A DNA stretch of 64,000 bases from Burkholderia pseudomultivorans (GCF_902499075.1 NZ_CABVPP010000001.1:372001-436000), one strand, 5' to 3'. Positions 17,075 through 27,698 are shown, counted from the stretch's first letter. Made by a program: numbers and translations. Notes: generated by a model not told the origin, from the letters alone.

Positions 17075-18376
17075 TTAACGTGCGTCGAGCGGCTTCGCTT
17101 CGCGCGGCGTGTCGCCGATGAACAGCTGACGCGGACGACCGATCTTTTGCTCGGGATCGGCGATCATTTCGTTCCACTGGGCGATCCAGCCGACCGTACG
17201 CGCCATCGCGAAAATACACGTGAACATCGACGTCGGGATGCCCAGCGCGCGCTGCACGATACCCGAGTAGAAGTCGACGTTCGGGTACAGCTTGCGCGAC
17301 ACGAAGTATTCGTCTTCCAGCGCGATCTTCTCGAGCTGCATCGCGAGCTTGAACAGCGGGTCGTCGTGCAGGCCCAGTTCGTTCAGCACTTCGTAGCAGG
17401 TCTCGCGCATCAGCTTCGCACGCGGGTCGTAGTTCTTGTACACGCGGTGGCCGAAGCCCATCAGCTTCACGCCCGAATTCTTGTCCTTCACCTGCTTGAT
17501 GAATTCGGGGATGTTGTCCGGCGAACCGATCTGCTCGAGCATGTTCAGCGCGGCTTCGTTCGCACCGCCGTGCGCCGGGCCCCACAGACACGCGATACCG
17601 GCCGCGATACATGCGAACGGGTTCGCGCCCGACGAACCGGCCAGGCGGACCGTCGACGTCGATGCGTTCTGCTCGTGGTCGGCGTGCAGGATCAGGATGC
17701 GGTCGAGTGCGCGGACCAGCACGTCGTTGACCTTGTACTCTTCGCACGGGTTCGAGAACATCATGCGCATGAAGTTCGCGCTGTACGACAGGTCGTTCTT
17801 CGGATAGACGAACGGCTGACCGATGCTGTACTTGTAGGCCATCGCGACGAGCGTCGGCAGCTTCGCGATCATGCGGATCGCGGACACTTCACGGTGACGC
17901 GGGTCGTTGATGTCGAGCGAGTCGTGGTAGAACGCGGACAGCGCGCCGACCGCGGCGACCAGGATCGCCATCGGGTGCGCGTCGCGGCGGAAGCCACGGA
18001 AGAAGAAGTGCATCTGCTCATGCACCATCGTGTGCTTCGTGACGGTGTCGACGAATTCCTTCTTCTGCGCGGCGTTCGGCAGTTCGCCCTTCAGCAGCAG
18101 GTAGCAGGTCTCGAGGAAGTCGGCATTCTGCGCGAGATTGTCGATCGGGTAGCCGCGATACAGCAGCTCGCCCTTGTCGCCGTCGATGTACGTGATCGCC
18201 GAATTGCACGAAGCCGTCGACATGAAGCCCGGGTCGTACGTGAACTTGCCGGTCTGGCCGTACAGCTTGCGGATGTCGATTACGTCCGGGCCCATCGTGC
18301 CCTTGTAGATCGGCAGTTCGACGCTCGGCGAGTTGTCGCTGAACGATAGCGTGGCTTTAACATCAGACGGAGTCAT
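17075..18376 (-). CDS. gltA: citrate synthase
   Basis: A 433-residue type II (hexameric-type) citrate synthase, which condenses acetyl-CoA and oxaloacetate. It begins [20 protein letters not shown]. The catalytic His regions are visible in [15 protein letters not shown] and in [15 protein letters not shown], and the C-terminal Asp lies in [13 protein letters not shown]. The length is normal for the Gram-negative NADH-sensitive class. It is the last gene of the sdhC-D-A-B-E-gltA unit, 54 bp after sdhE, and ends before a strong intrinsic terminator. Confidence 0.98.
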   Translation of the reverse strand: MTPSDVKATLSFSDNSPSVELPIYKGTMGPDVIDIRKLYGQTGKFTYDPGFMSTASCNSAITYIDGDKGELLYRGYPIDNLAQNADFLETCYLLLKGELPNAAQKKEFVDTVTKHTMVHEQMHFFFRGFRRDAHPMAILVAAVGALSAFYHDSLDINDPRHREVSAIRMIAKLPTLVAMAYKYSIGQPFVYPKNDLSYSANFMRMMFSNPCEEYKVNDVLVRALDRILILHADHEQNASTSTVRLAGSSGANPFACIAAGIACLWGPAHGGANEAALNMLEQIGSPDNIPEFIKQVKDKNSGVKLMGFGHRVYKNYDPRAKLMRETCYEVLNELGLHDDPLFKLAMQLEKIALEDEYFVSRKLYPNVDFYSGIVQRALGIPTSMFTCIFAMARTVGWIAQWNEMIADPEQKIGRPRQLFIGDTPREAKPLDAR

Positions 18377-18430
18377 GGCACATCCTCAATCGAAATAAAG
18401 AAACGGGATTCGATAACGGGCGTAACGCGG

Positions 18431-18721
18431 TTACACGTTGCGCAGCATCTCCAACAGCCGGTGAACATCGGGGCTGTCTAGGTCGCCTTCTGGTTCCTTG
18501 CGAGCAAGCAGCAAGTCCATCAGGTCGTTGTCGCTCAGATCGAGCAGGCGCGACAACGCGCCTACGTCTGCATCGGTGAGGTCATGCTCGTATCTGCTGA
18601 AGAAACGCTCGAAAACCAGATCGTTCTCCAGCAGACCCCGCCGCGCGCGCCAGCGAAGACGCGCGCGGCGGTGCGGGTCGGATTGATGGGCGTTGTCGCT
18701 CATCTCGACCTTAAACCGCAC
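18431..18721 (-). CDS. sdhE: succinate dehydrogenase assembly factor 2 (FAD insertion)
   Basis: A 96-residue protein of the SdhE/YgfY family. The conserved RGxxE motif appears as [16 protein letters not shown] near residues 27-42, and the rest is the expected small helical bundle ([20 protein letters not shown]). SdhE promotes covalent attachment of FAD to SdhA. Its start overlaps the end of sdhB by 11 bp, so it is translationally coupled to the enzyme it matures. Confidence 0.95.
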   Translation of the reverse strand: MRFKVEMSDNAHQSDPHRRARLRWRARRGLLENDLVFERFFSRYEHDLTDADVGALSRLLDLSDNDLMDLLLARKEPEGDLDSPDVHRLLEMLRNV

Positions 18722-19412
18722 GGCGGACCATCAGTTCCTTGATCTTGCCGATCGCCTTCGTCGGGTTCAGGCCCTTCGGGCAGACGTCGACGCAGTTCAT
18801 GATCGTATGGCAGCGGAACAGACGGTACGGATCTTCGAGGTTGTCGAGACGCTCGCCGGTCGCCGTGTCGCGGCTGTCCGCGATGAAGCGGTAAGCCTGC
18901 AGCAGGCCGGCCGGGCCGACGAACTTGTCCGGGTTCCACCAGAAGCTCGGGCACGACGTCGAGCAGCTCGCACACAGAATGCACTCGTACACGCCGTCGA
19001 GCTCGTCGCGCTCTTCCGGCGACTGCAGGCGTTCCTTCTCCGGCGGCGGCGCGTCGTTGATCAGGTACGGCTTGATCGAGTGGTACTGGTTGAAGAAGTG
19101 CGTCATGTCGACGATCAGGTCGCGCACGACGGGCAGGCCCGGCAGCGGGCGCAGCACGATCTTCTGCGGCAGGTCGTTCAGGTTCGTCAGGCACGCGAGA
19201 CCGTTCTTGCCGTTGATGTTCATCGCGTCCGAACCGCACACGCCTTCGCGGCACGAACGGCGGAACGACAGCGTCTCGTCGACGGCCTTCAGCTTGACCA
19301 GCGCGTCGAGCAGCATGCGCTCGTGCTGGAGCTCGAGCTCGTACGTCTGCATGCGCGGCGCTGCGTCCTTGTCCGGATCGTAGCGGTAGACTTCAAAAAT
19401 GCGTTTTGCCAT
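18711..19412 (-). CDS. sdhB: succinate dehydrogenase iron-sulfur subunit
   Basis: A 233-residue subunit with the three Fe-S cluster motifs in order: the plant-ferredoxin type [21 protein letters not shown], then [14 protein letters not shown] and [16 protein letters not shown] for the [4Fe-4S] and [3Fe-4S] centres. It passes electrons from SdhA's FAD to ubiquinone at the SdhC/D anchor on the inner membrane. It lies 21 bp after sdhA and overlaps sdhE. Confidence 0.98.
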   Translation of the reverse strand: MAKRIFEVYRYDPDKDAAPRMQTYELELQHERMLLDALVKLKAVDETLSFRRSCREGVCGSDAMNINGKNGLACLTNLNDLPQKIVLRPLPGLPVVRDLIVDMTHFFNQYHSIKPYLINDAPPPEKERLQSPEERDELDGVYECILCASCSTSCPSFWWNPDKFVGPAGLLQAYRFIADSRDTATGERLDNLEDPYRLFRCHTIMNCVDVCPKGLNPTKAIGKIKELMVRRAV

Positions 19413-19433
19413 TTCAGATTCCTTTGATTCGGC

Positions 19434-21209
19434 TTAGAACGTACGCGCCTTCGGCGGCACGGACTCGACCGTCAGCGGCTGCATTTGAACCGGCTTGTAG
19501 TCGAGGCGGTCACCTTCGCTGTACCACAGCGTGTGACGCAGCCAGTTCTCGTCGTCGCGGTGCTCGTAATCGCTGTGTGCGTGTGCGCCACGGCTTTCCT
19601 TGCGCGCCTCGGCCGACACCATCGTCGCGCGGGCGACCTCGATCAGGTTCTCCAGCTCGAGCGCTTCGACGCGCGCGGTGTTGAACACCTTCGACTTGTC
19701 CTTCAGGTGGATGTTGTCCACGCGTGCCTTCAGGCCGGCCATCTGCTCGACGCCTTCCTTCAGCAGCGCCGACGTGCGGAACACGCCTGCATGCTTCTGC
19801 ATCGTCGCGCGGATGTCGTTCGCGACGTCCTGCGTGTATTCGCCCGAGCTCGACTTGTCGAGCTTGTTCAGGCGCGCCAGCGAGAATTCGCCTGCATCGG
19901 CCGGCAGCGGCTTGTGTTCCTTCTGGTTCTTCACGTGCTCGACGATGTGGTTGCCGGCAGCACGGCCGAACACCACGAGGTCCAGCAGCGAGTTCGTGCC
20001 GAGGCGGTTCGCACCGTGCACGGACACGCACGAGCATTCGCCCACCGCATAGAAGCCGTTGACCGGTTCCTTGTGATCGCGCGACGTGCCGACGACCTGA
20101 CCGTGGATGTTGGTCGGGATGCCGCCCATCTGGTAGTGGATCGTCGGGACGACCGGGATCGGCTCCTTGATGCAGTCGACGTTCGCGAACTTCAGCGCGA
20201 TTTCGCGGATCGACGGCAGACGCTTCATGATCGTCTCGGCGCCGATGTGCGACAGGTCGAGCAGCACGTGATCCTTGTTCGGACCCACGCCGCGGCCTTC
20301 CTTGATTTCCTGGTCCATCGAACGCGACACGAAGTCGCGCGGCGCCAGATCCTTCAGCGTCGGCGCGTAGCGCTCCATGAAGCGCTCGCCGTTCGCGTTG
20401 CGCAGGATGCCGCCTTCGCCGCGCACGCCTTCGGTGATCAGCACGCCCGCGCCGGCCACGCCGGTCGGGTGGAACTGCCAGAACTCCATGTCCTGCAGCG
20501 CGATGCCCGAACGCGCGGCCATGCCGAGGCCGTCGCCGGTGTTGATGAACGCGTTGGTCGACGCCGCGAAGATCCGGCCTGCGCCGCCCGTCGCGAACAG
20601 CGTCGTCTTGCCTTCCATGATGTAGACGTCGCCCGTTTCCATTTCGAGCGCCGTCACGCCGAGCACGTCGCCGTCCGCGTCGCGGATCAGGTCGAGCGCC
20701 ATCCATTCGACGAAGAACTGCGTCTTCGCCTCGACGTTCTGCTGGTACAGCGTGTGCAGCAGCGCGTGACCGGTACGGTCGGCGGCCGCGCAGGCGCGCT
20801 GGACCGGCTTCTCGCCGTAGTTCGCGGTATGGCCGCCGAACGGGCGCTGGTAGATCGTGCCGTCCGCGTTGCGGTCGAACGGCATGCCGAAGTGCTCGAG
20901 TTCGTACACGACGTTCGGCGCTTCACGGCACATGAATTCGATCGCGTCCTGGTCGCCGAGCCAGTCGGAGCCCTTGATCGTGTCGTAGAAGTGGAAATGC
21001 CAGTTGTCTTCGCTCATGTTGCCGAGCGACGCGCCGATGCCGCCCTGCGCGGCCACCGTATGCGAACGGGTCGGGAACACCTTCGACAGCACGCCGACCG
21101 ACAGGCCCGCGCGCGACAGTTGCAGCGCTGCGCGCAAGCCGGAGCCGCCCGCGCCGACGATCACGACGTCGAACTTGCGACGCGGGAGGGAAGTTTTGAT
21201 TGCAGCCAT
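19434..21209 (-). CDS. sdhA: succinate dehydrogenase flavoprotein subunit
   Basis: A 591-residue flavoprotein. The N-terminal FAD-binding fold is [18 protein letters not shown]; the covalent flavin-attachment His is in [14 protein letters not shown]; the catalytic region includes [15 protein letters not shown] and the capping Arg segment. It oxidises succinate to fumarate in the TCA cycle as part of complex II. Length matches the proteobacterial family. It follows sdhD by 3 bp and precedes sdhB. Confidence 0.98.
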   Translation of the reverse strand: MAAIKTSLPRRKFDVVIVGAGGSGLRAALQLSRAGLSVGVLSKVFPTRSHTVAAQGGIGASLGNMSEDNWHFHFYDTIKGSDWLGDQDAIEFMCREAPNVVYELEHFGMPFDRNADGTIYQRPFGGHTANYGEKPVQRACAAADRTGHALLHTLYQQNVEAKTQFFVEWMALDLIRDADGDVLGVTALEMETGDVYIMEGKTTLFATGGAGRIFAASTNAFINTGDGLGMAARSGIALQDMEFWQFHPTGVAGAGVLITEGVRGEGGILRNANGERFMERYAPTLKDLAPRDFVSRSMDQEIKEGRGVGPNKDHVLLDLSHIGAETIMKRLPSIREIALKFANVDCIKEPIPVVPTIHYQMGGIPTNIHGQVVGTSRDHKEPVNGFYAVGECSCVSVHGANRLGTNSLLDLVVFGRAAGNHIVEHVKNQKEHKPLPADAGEFSLARLNKLDKSSSGEYTQDVANDIRATMQKHAGVFRTSALLKEGVEQMAGLKARVDNIHLKDKSKVFNTARVEALELENLIEVARATMVSAEARKESRGAHAHSDYEHRDDENWLRHTLWYSEGDRLDYKPVQMQPLTVESVPPKARTF

Positions 21210-21212
21210 TCT

Positions 21213-21581
21213 TTACACTCTCCAGAGAATCTGCGCGGCATAGCCCGCACATGCGAGCAGCCAGACGATGGTCAGCGATTGCAGCAGCAGGCGCACACCG
21301 ACGGGCTTCACGTAGTCCATCCAGATGTCGCGCACGCCGACCCATGCGTGGTAGAAGAGGGAAAGCAGCGTCACGAAGGTCGCGAGCTTCATCCATTGCG
21401 CGGAGAAGATCGATGCCCAGCCTTCGTACGAGAAGTCGTGCGCGCCGAAGAACAGGACGAGCAGAATGACCGTGTAGACCGCCATGATCGTGGCGGTGAC
21501 GCGCTGCGCGAGCCAGTCGCGCAGGCCGTAGTGTGCGCCGACGACGAGGCGCTTCGAGCCGATTCGGTTATTGGCTGCCAT
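21213..21581 (-). CDS. sdhD: succinate dehydrogenase membrane anchor subunit
   Basis: A 122-residue protein with three hydrophobic spans, starting MAANNRIGSKRLVVGAHYGL. The conserved haem/quinone region appears as LFYHAWVGVRDIWMDYVKP, with the axial His candidate in YHAW and the quinone-site Tyr. Together with SdhC it anchors complex II and binds haem b and ubiquinone. It sits 4 bp after sdhC and 3 bp before sdhA. Confidence 0.95.
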   Translation of the reverse strand: MAANNRIGSKRLVVGAHYGLRDWLAQRVTATIMAVYTVILLVLFFGAHDFSYEGWASIFSAQWMKLATFVTLLSLFYHAWVGVRDIWMDYVKPVGVRLLLQSLTIVWLLACAGYAAQILWRV

Positions 21582-21585
21582 TTTC

Positions 21586-22002
21586 TTAGAATGCTCCGAA
21601 CAGTTTGAGTGCCATGGCGATCGTCAGTGCGATCGAGACGACAAAGACGACGACTGCCGTCCGCTTGCCGCTTTCCTTCGAGACGGCGTCGTGGTTGACG
21701 TCCATCAGGAGGTGGCGAATGCCGGCGCAGAAATGGTGGAAGAACGCCCAGGACAGCGCGAGGACGATCAGCTTGACGACGATGTTGGAAAGGAAGGCCT
21801 TGAAGACTTCGAAGCTGAGCTCGGACGTCAGGCTCTGGTCGAAGAGGAACAGCAGGAACGGAAGGAACAGGAACAGCAGCGCACCGCTGACTCGATGGAG
21901 GATCGACAATTTCGCTGCCAGCGGCATGCGATATTTCATCGTAATGTCGCCGAATCCGATGTTCCGGTATTCCGGCCTCGGTTTTCTTACTGCGTCAGTC
22001 AT
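21586..22002 (-). CDS. sdhC: succinate dehydrogenase cytochrome b556 subunit
   Basis: A 138-residue three-span membrane protein. The first span follows KLSILHRVSGALLF, the SdhC signature with Ser/Arg residues of the quinone pocket, and the second carries FFHHFCAGIRHLLMDVNHD with the haem-ligand His. First gene of the sdh operon, with a good ribosome site (AGGGG) about 6 bp before the start. The 171 bp before it, after the GntR gene, contain a GATATAAAA element near 22051-22060 that could be a -10 box; the -35 is unclear. Confidence 0.96.
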   Translation of the reverse strand: MTDAVRKPRPEYRNIGFGDITMKYRMPLAAKLSILHRVSGALLFLFLPFLLFLFDQSLTSELSFEVFKAFLSNIVVKLIVLALSWAFFHHFCAGIRHLLMDVNHDAVSKESGKRTAVVVFVVSIALTIAMALKLFGAF

Positions 22003-22173
22003 GCTAGACCCCTACTATGTTGTCACACTAATCCGCAATTTTAGCGCCTTTTTATATCGCGCTGCAGCGAAAGTCTGCTCTGGATAGTTGCGCGAACAAT
22101 AACAAAAGGCGGCCCGAAACGTGCTTCGCGAACATGGGAAGCGCAAACGCACGCCGCTTGTGCCGATACGTCG

Positions 22174-22989
22174 TCAGCTCAAGTCGTTCTGATAGTAGTA
22201 CCCGGTTGTGACATACCAGCCGCGTCGCACCTCGACCGGCCGGTCTCCGTATGTATAGGACACGCGCTCCACGGACAGCAGCGGGAAGCCCGCCGGCACG
22301 TGCAGCAGGTCGGCCACCGAGGGCTCCGCCGCCACTGCGCGGATCTTCTCGGTCGCGCGGATCATCCGCGTGCCGAACTCCGTCTCGAACATCGCGTAGA
22401 GCGGGCCCTTGTATTCGCTGAGCCGCTCGAACGTGAGCCCGCGGAACATCGCGCCGGGCAGCCAGATCTCGTCGAGCACGGTCACCTCGCCCTCGAACTC
22501 AAGCAGCCGGCGCACCTGCACGACCGGATCGGCCGGCTTCAGGTCGAGCTGGCGCGCGATCTCGGCCGGCGCGCGCAGGCGCCGACACTCGAGCAGGCGG
22601 CTGACGTGCGCGTGTTCGGCGCCGTCGTCGGCCAGCAGCCGCAGGAAGCGGAACTGCGCGCGATCCTCATTGTGCGTCGCAACAAACGTGCCCTTGCCCT
22701 GCCGCCGGACCACGAGGTTTTCCGCGGCCAGTTCGTCGATCGCCTTGCGCACGGTGCCTTGACTGACCTTGTAACGGGCGGCAAGCTCCACTTCGCTCGG
22801 GATGATCTCGCCCGGCTTCCATTCGCCGGATTCGAGACTCTGCGTGATCAACGACTTGATCTGCTGGTATAAAGGACTGAATGTCGGCGACGGCGAAGCC
22901 GCAGGCGTCGGCGCGGCATCGGACGCGCCCGGCTGCCCTGGGCCGCCTGCGCCGGTCTGATTCGCGTTATTCGCCTGGTTCGATGTCAT
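22174..22989 (-). CDS. GntR-family regulator (HutC/UTRA subfamily)
   Basis: A 271-residue regulator, starting MTSNQANNANQTG; an extended frame exists upstream but reads like non-coding. Residues 1-38 are a low-complexity Pro/Ala/Gly tail. The winged HTH covers about 39-105: SPLYQQIKSLITQSLESGEW, IPSEVELAARYKVSQGTVRK, RRQGKGTFVA. The C-terminal UTRA effector domain includes VVQVRRLLEFEGEV and ends RRGWYVTTGYYYQND. It lies between sdhC and mdh, divergent from mdh, with a perfect palindrome in its own promoter region, so it probably controls this TCA block in response to a small carboxylate; the ligand is unknown. Confidence 0.92.
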   Translation of the reverse strand: MTSNQANNANQTGAGGPGQPGASDAAPTPAASPSPTFSPLYQQIKSLITQSLESGEWKPGEIIPSEVELAARYKVSQGTVRKAIDELAAENLVVRRQGKGTFVATHNEDRAQFRFLRLLADDGAEHAHVSRLLECRRLRAPAEIARQLDLKPADPVVQVRRLLEFEGEVTVLDEIWLPGAMFRGLTFERLSEYKGPLYAMFETEFGTRMIRATEKIRAVAAEPSVADLLHVPAGFPLLSVERVSYTYGDRPVEVRRGWYVTTGYYYQNDLS

Positions 22990-23046
22990 GGCGCGCATTT
23001 CATCACAAACCGCGCTTTTCCGTCCACTCAAATTCAGCAAAACATC

Positions 23047-23062
23047 TGTCTTATATAAGACA
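23047..23062. promoter_or_regulatory. perfect 16-bp palindrome, candidate GntR operator
   Basis: TGTCTTATATAAGACA is a perfect inverted repeat in the 298-bp region between the GntR gene (start 22989) and mdh (start 23288). It is conspicuously AT-rich in this GC-rich window, and its form (GTC-TATATA-GAC) fits operators bound by HutC-type GntR dimers. I found no second copy in the window. Binding is inference. Confidence 0.7.
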
Positions 23063-23287
23063 TATGATACTGTTTGACTTTGCACGTCACGGCTCCTACA
23101 CTCCGGGTCGAGCAAGGGTTCGCGGGTGCAAGAAGCGCGTCCCCGGCTACGTGCCACGGCCGTCTCCAGGTTCACCGCGTCTGCCATCGCGAGTCCTCCG
23201 CCCTGCTTCAATGCAACGCTACGCACAACGCGCATAGAATGGCGTTTTCGCTAGCGTCCCACGCTTCACCCGTCCTGGAGATTTTCA

Positions 23288-24274
23288 ATGGCTAAGCCCG
23301 CAAAGCGCGTTGCCGTCACCGGCGCCGCAGGTCAAATCGCTTACTCCCTGCTGTTCCGCATCGCGAACGGCGACCTGCTCGGCAAGGACCAGCCGGTCAT
23401 CCTGCAACTGCTCGACCTCCCGCAAGCCCAAGCCGCCGTCAAAGGCGTCGTGATGGAACTCGACGATTGCGCGTTCCCGCTGCTCGCGGGCGTCGTGATC
23501 ACCGACGATCCGAAGGTTGCATTCAAGGATGCCGACGTCGCGCTGCTGGTCGGCGCACGTCCGCGCTCGAAGGGCATGGAGCGCAAGGACCTGCTGTCGG
23601 CGAACGCCGAGATCTTCACGGTTCAGGGCGCAGCGCTGAACGAAGTCGCGAGCCGCGACGTGAAGGTGCTGGTCGTCGGCAACCCGGCGAACACCAACGC
23701 GTACATCGCGATGAAGTCGGCGCCGGACCTGCCGAAGAAGAACTTCACGGCGATGCTGCGCCTCGACCACAACCGCGCGCTGTCGCAGCTCGCGGCCAAG
23801 TCTGGCAAGCCGGTCGCATCGATCGAGAAGCTCGCCGTGTGGGGCAACCACTCGCCGACGATGTACCCCGACTTCCGCTTCGCGACCGCCGAAGGCGAAT
23901 CGCTGCTGAAGCTGATCAACGACGACGAATGGAACCGCAACACGTTCATCCCGACCGTCGGCAAGCGCGGCGCGGCGATCATCGAAGCGCGCGGCCTGTC
24001 GTCGGCGGCGTCGGCAGCCAACGCGGCGATCGACCACGTCCGTGACTGGGTGCTCGGCACGAACGGCAAGTGGGTCACGATGGGCATCCCGTCGGACGGC
24101 TCGTACGGCATCCCCGAAGACATCATCTACGGCGTGCCGGTCACCTGCGAAAACGGCGAGTACAAGCGCGTCGAAGGCCTCGAGATCGACGCGTTCTCGC
24201 GCGAGAAGATGGACGGCACGCTGGCCGAGCTGCTCGAAGAGCGTGACGGCGTCGCCCACCTGCTGAAGAACTAA
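23288..24274 (+). CDS. mdh: malate dehydrogenase
   Basis: A 328-residue NAD-dependent malate dehydrogenase of the group found in Betaproteobacteria (longer type, resembling cytosolic MDH). The Rossmann motif [20 protein letters not shown] is near the start; [14 protein letters not shown] carries the substrate Asp/Arg region and [12 protein letters not shown] the catalytic His. It interconverts malate and oxaloacetate in the TCA cycle. A good ribosome site (CCTGGAGATTTTCA) precedes ATG 23288. It is divergent from the GntR gene across the palindrome. Confidence 0.98.
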
Positions 24275-24297
24275 GCGCACCGCATCACGCGCATCGC

Positions 24298-24353
24298 CGG
24301 GCGGCCTGCGGGCCGCCCGACAGCCGGGGGCCGGCAACACCGCCGCCCCCGGC
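24298..24353. terminator. two tandem GC-rich hairpins after mdh
   Basis: A 9-bp stem (24298-24306 with 24311-24319) and a second 9-bp stem (24323-24331 with 24345-24353). Neither is followed by a T-run. They lie 24 bp past the mdh stop and may act as a Rho-dependent or 3'-protecting end; function is inferred from position. Confidence 0.5.
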
Positions 24354-24465
24354 TGCACGATCCGATCCGGACACGTTTTGCCGCCCCGCGCCGTCGCTGC
24401 GCCAGCCCAGAACGCGCCCGAATCCGATTTTCGCCACGTTGACCCGCTTCCTCGACGTAGAAGAG

Positions 24466-25473
24466 ATGCCCGCGCTCACTCCTGCACAAGTGTTGTACGA
24501 CGGCGCTTCGCCGCCCGCGATCCTGCCCTGCTGCGATCACTACGCGGGCAGCGAGAAACTGATGCGCAAGTCGCTGGCGCTGCAGGCCGAACTGGGCCCG
24601 GTGTTCGACATCACGCTCGACTGCGAGGACGGCGCGGCCGTCGGCCAGGAAGCCGCGCACGCGGAGCTGGTCGCCGCGACGCTCGGCAGCGCCGAGAACC
24701 GCTTCGGGCGGGTCGGCGCGCGCCTCCACGACTTTTCCCACCCGCACTGGCGCGACGACGTGCGCATCATCCTGCGTGCCGCGCAGCCGCCCGCCTACCT
24801 CACGCTCCCGAAGATCGCCAGCGCCGCCGACGCGGCCGAGATGTGCGCGTTCATCGAAGGCACCCGCCGCGAGCTGGGCATCGCGCGGCCGATTCCGGTC
24901 GACGTGCTGGTCGAGACGCACGGCGCGCTCGCGCAGGCCGCCGCGCTCGCCGCGCTGCCGCTGGTCGGCACGCTGAGCTTCGGGCTGATGGATTTCGTGT
25001 CCGCGCACCACGGCGCGATTCCCGATTCGGCGATGCGCTCGCCGGGCCAGTTCGAGCACCCGCTGGTGCGCCGCGCGAAGCTCGAGATCGCCGCAGCCTG
25101 CCACGCGCACGGCAAGACGCCGTCGCACAACGTGACGACCGAGGTCCGCGACATGGGCGTGGTGGCCGGCGACGCGCGCCGCGCGCGCGACGAGTTCGCG
25201 TTCACGCGGATGTGGAGCGTCCATCCCGCGCAGATCCGGCCGATCGTCGACGCGTTCGCGCCGCGCACCGACGAGGTCGCGCTCGCCGCCGAGATCCTGC
25301 TGGCCGCGCAGGCCGCCGACTGGGGACCGACGCGCCACGGCGACACGCTGCACGACCGCGCGAGCTACCGCTATTACTGGTCGGTGCTGCGCCGTGCACG
25401 CGCCACCGGCCAGCCGCTGCCTTCCGAGGCCGCACCGCTGTTCGGCCCGGCCGCGGAAGGCGGCGCGCCGTGA
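24466..25473 (+). CDS. CoA-ester lyase, HpcH/HpaI aldolase/citrate lyase family
   Basis: A 335-residue TIM-barrel lyase if started at ATG 24466 (MPALTPAQVLYDG); a TTG at 24439 would add nine residues. Family marks are FDITLDCEDGAAVG with the metal-binding Asp/Glu, LTLPKIASAADA, VETHGALAQAA, and TLSFGLMDFVSAHHG. It groups with citrate lyase beta/malyl-CoA lyase proteins, which cleave 3-hydroxyacyl-CoA such as malyl- or citramalyl-CoA. No lyase alpha or acyl-carrier subunit is nearby, so it acts alone. It lies between mdh and the acnA group, consistent with C4/C5 acid metabolism; exact substrate unknown. Confidence 0.83.
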   Translation: MPALTPAQVLYDGASPPAILPCCDHYAGSEKLMRKSLALQAELGPVFDITLDCEDGAAVGQEAAHAELVAATLGSAENRFGRVGARLHDFSHPHWRDDVRIILRAAQPPAYLTLPKIASAADAAEMCAFIEGTRRELGIARPIPVDVLVETHGALAQAAALAALPLVGTLSFGLMDFVSAHHGAIPDSAMRSPGQFEHPLVRRAKLEIAAACHAHGKTPSHNVTTEVRDMGVVAGDARRARDEFAFTRMWSVHPAQIRPIVDAFAPRTDEVALAAEILLAAQAADWGPTRHGDTLHDRASYRYYWSVLRRARATGQPLPSEAAPLFGPAAEGGAP

Positions 25474-25710
25474 ACGCGCGCCGCCGGCACGGCCGTCACG
25501 CGGCTGTCATGCCGCCGCCGGAAGCACGAGCGGGCGGCCGGTTCGAGAAACGACAAAAAACGTAACGGAGCCCGAAAACCTGAAATATCTGCGGCCAAAT
25601 AGGTGAAAATAGCGGCCGCTGCGCGCTTCCGGGGCGCGTGCAGTTTCAAACCGGCCGGCAGCCTCGGGCTGCGGGCCCTTGTCAACTGATTATCGAAAGG
25701 TTCTGACTCC

Positions 25711-26223
25711 ATGAAGAAACTCCTGATCGCTACCGCCATCGGCGCGCTGTCCGCCACGATGCTGGTGTCGGCTCCGAGCGCGTTCGCACAGGGTACGTCC
25801 ACGACGACCGCGAAGAAGACGGCCAAGCGCCCGGCGCCGGCCAAGCGCATCATCCCGCGCAGCAAGAAGGCTCAGGCACGTGCCGCCGCGAAGGTCGATC
25901 CGGTACCGGACGGCGCGGTCAAGTGGTCCTGCAAGGACGGCCTGTCGTTCGACCTCGCCGGCGACATGAAGCGCGACCAGGTCGTCACGGTTCACTGGGC
26001 GAAGAAGAACTACAAGCTGCCGCGTCAGGCCACGACGACCGGCGCGGACACGTTCTACGATCCGGCAGCGGGCTTCAAGCTGATCGTGATCCCGAGCAAG
26101 GCGATGCTGTTCACCGACGCGAACGGCGGCGAGCGCCTCGCGGACGAGTGCGTGACGCCGGAAATGGCGCAAGGCACGCCCGCGCCGACGCAATCGAACG
26201 AACTGAAGCCGGCGACGAACTAA
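25711..26223 (+). CDS. exported protein, possibly MliC-like lysozyme inhibitor
   Basis: A 170-residue protein with a clear Sec signal ([20 protein letters not shown], cleavage near AFA at 26). A basic Lys/Ala/Pro linker follows to about residue 65, then a small domain: [48 protein letters not shown] and Cys147 in LADECVTP. The W/Y-x-C start, the Y-L--TGA middle and a closing Cys resemble the MliC/PliC fold that inhibits c-type lysozyme. The similarity is judged by eye and is weak, so a plain hypothetical periplasmic protein is the alternative. It is 20 bp upstream of the PrpD-family gene, an unexpected place for an envelope protein. Confidence 0.7.
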   Translation: MKKLLIATAIGALSATMLVSAPSAFAQGTSTTTAKKTAKRPAPAKRIIPRSKKAQARAAAKVDPVPDGAVKWSCKDGLSFDLAGDMKRDQVVTVHWAKKNYKLPRQATTTGADTFYDPAAGFKLIVIPSKAMLFTDANGGERLADECVTPEMAQGTPAPTQSNELKPATN

Positions 26224-26243
26224 ACCGGCTCCCAGGCGCCCCG

Positions 26244-27698
26244 ATGTCCGCCCCGGTCTCCAACGTCCGCCCTGCGCCGGATACGGTACTCGTCGACATC
26301 GTCGACTACGTGCTGAATACCGGCGCAATCGACAGCGCACTCGCGCTGGAGACGGCGCGTCATTGCCTGATCGACACGCTCGGCTGCGGACTCGAGGCGC
26401 TGTCCTACCCTGCCTGCACCAAGCTGCTCGGTCCCGTCGTGCCCGGCACGATCGTGCCGAACGGCGCGAAGGTGCCCGGCACGTCCTTCCAGCTCGATCC
26501 GGTCCAGGCCGCGTTCGACATCGGTGCGATGATCCGCTGGCTGGACTTCAACGACACCTGGCTCGCCGCCGAATGGGGTCATCCGTCCGACAATCTCGGC
26601 GGGATCCTGGCGACGGCCGACTGGCTGTCCCGCACGGCCGTCGCGGCCGGCCGGAAGCCGCTTTCGATGCGCGACGTGCTGGTCGCGATGATCCAGGCCC
26701 ACGAAATCCAGGGCTGCCTCGCGCTCGAAAATTCGTTCAACGCGGTCGGGCTCGACCATGTGCTGCTCGTGAAGGTCGCGTCGACGGCCGTCGTCGGCCG
26801 GCTGCTCGGGCTCACGCGCGACGAGCTGATCAACGCGGTGTCCAACGCGTTCGTCGACGGCCACGCGCTGCGCACCTACCGCCACGCGCCGAATACCGGC
26901 TCGCGCAAGTCTTGGGCGGCCGGCGACGCCACGTCCCGCGCGGTGCGCCTCGCGCTGATCGCGAAAACGGGTGAAATGGGCTACCCGTCGGCGCTCACCG
27001 CGAAGACCTGGGGCTTCTACGACGTGCTGTTCGACGGCAAGCCGTTCCGCTTCCAGCGCCCGTACGGCACCTACGTGATGGAGAACGTGCTGTTCAAGAT
27101 CGCGTTTCCCGCCGAATTCCATGCGCAGACGGCCGTCGAGGCCGCGCTGCAGCTGCACGCGCAGCTCGCCGCGGCGGGCCGCACGACCGACGAGATCGGC
27201 CGGATCACGATCCGCACGCACGCGGCCGCGATCCGCATCATCGACAAGCAGGGGCCGCTCGCGAATCCCGCCGACCGCGACCACTGCATCCAGTACATGG
27301 TCGCCGTGCCGCTGCTGTTCGGCCGGCTGAGCGCCGCCGACTACGAAGACGCAGTCGCCGCGGATCCGCGCATCGACGCACTGCGCGCGAAAACCGTGTG
27401 CGTCGAGGACCCGCAGTTCACAAAGGATTACCATGACCCGTCCCGGCGATCGATCGCGAATGCGCTGACGATCGAGTTCACGGACGGATCGAAGCTTGCC
27501 GAGGTGGCGGTCGAATATCCGCTCGGCCATCAGCGACGCCGCGCGGACGGCATCCCGCTGCTGGTCGACAAATTCAGGACCAATCTCGCCCGCCGCTTCC
27601 CGGCCAAGCAGCAACAAGCGATTCTCGACGTGTCGCTGGACCAGGCAAAGCTCGAAGCGATGCCGGTCGATGAGTACGTCGACTTGTATGTGATATAG
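26244..27698 (+). CDS. MmgE/PrpD-family 2-methylcitrate dehydratase-like protein
   Basis: A 484-residue member of the PrpD family, starting [20 protein letters not shown]. Typical segments are [35 protein letters not shown] with the conserved Dx[19 protein letters not shown] and the [20 protein letters not shown] loop. PrpD dehydrates 2-methylcitrate in propionate breakdown and has aconitase side activity. No methylcitrate synthase or lyase is adjacent; instead it precedes acnA by 52 bp, so a role beside aconitase in the TCA/methylcitrate overlap is likely. It is called prpD in some genomes, but I leave the symbol open. Confidence 0.9.
   Translation: MSAPVSNVRPAPDTVLVDIVDYVLNTGAIDSALALETARHCLIDTLGCGLEALSYPACTKLLGPVVPGTIVPNGAKVPGTSFQLDPVQAAFDIGAMIRWLDFNDTWLAAEWGHPSDNLGGILATADWLSRTAVAAGRKPLSMRDVLVAMIQAHEIQGCLALENSFNAVGLDHVLLVKVASTAVVGRLLGLTRDELINAVSNAFVDGHALRTYRHAPNTGSRKSWAAGDATSRAVRLALIAKTGEMGYPSALTAKTWGFYDVLFDGKPFRFQRPYGTYVMENVLFKIAFPAEFHAQTAVEAALQLHAQLAAAGRTTDEIGRITIRTHAAAIRIIDKQGPLANPADRDHCIQYMVAVPLLFGRLSAADYEDAVAADPRIDALRAKTVCVEDPQFTKDYHDPSRRSIANALTIEFTDGSKLAEVAVEYPLGHQRRRADGIPLLVDKFRTNLARRFPAKQQQAILDVSLDQAKLEAMPVDEYVDLYVI

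Noticed and set aside
17075-24274. A second copy of the TGTCTTATATAAGACA palindrome before sdhC or gltA
   Set aside because: I looked in 22003-22173 and 18377-18430 and found no comparable dyad.
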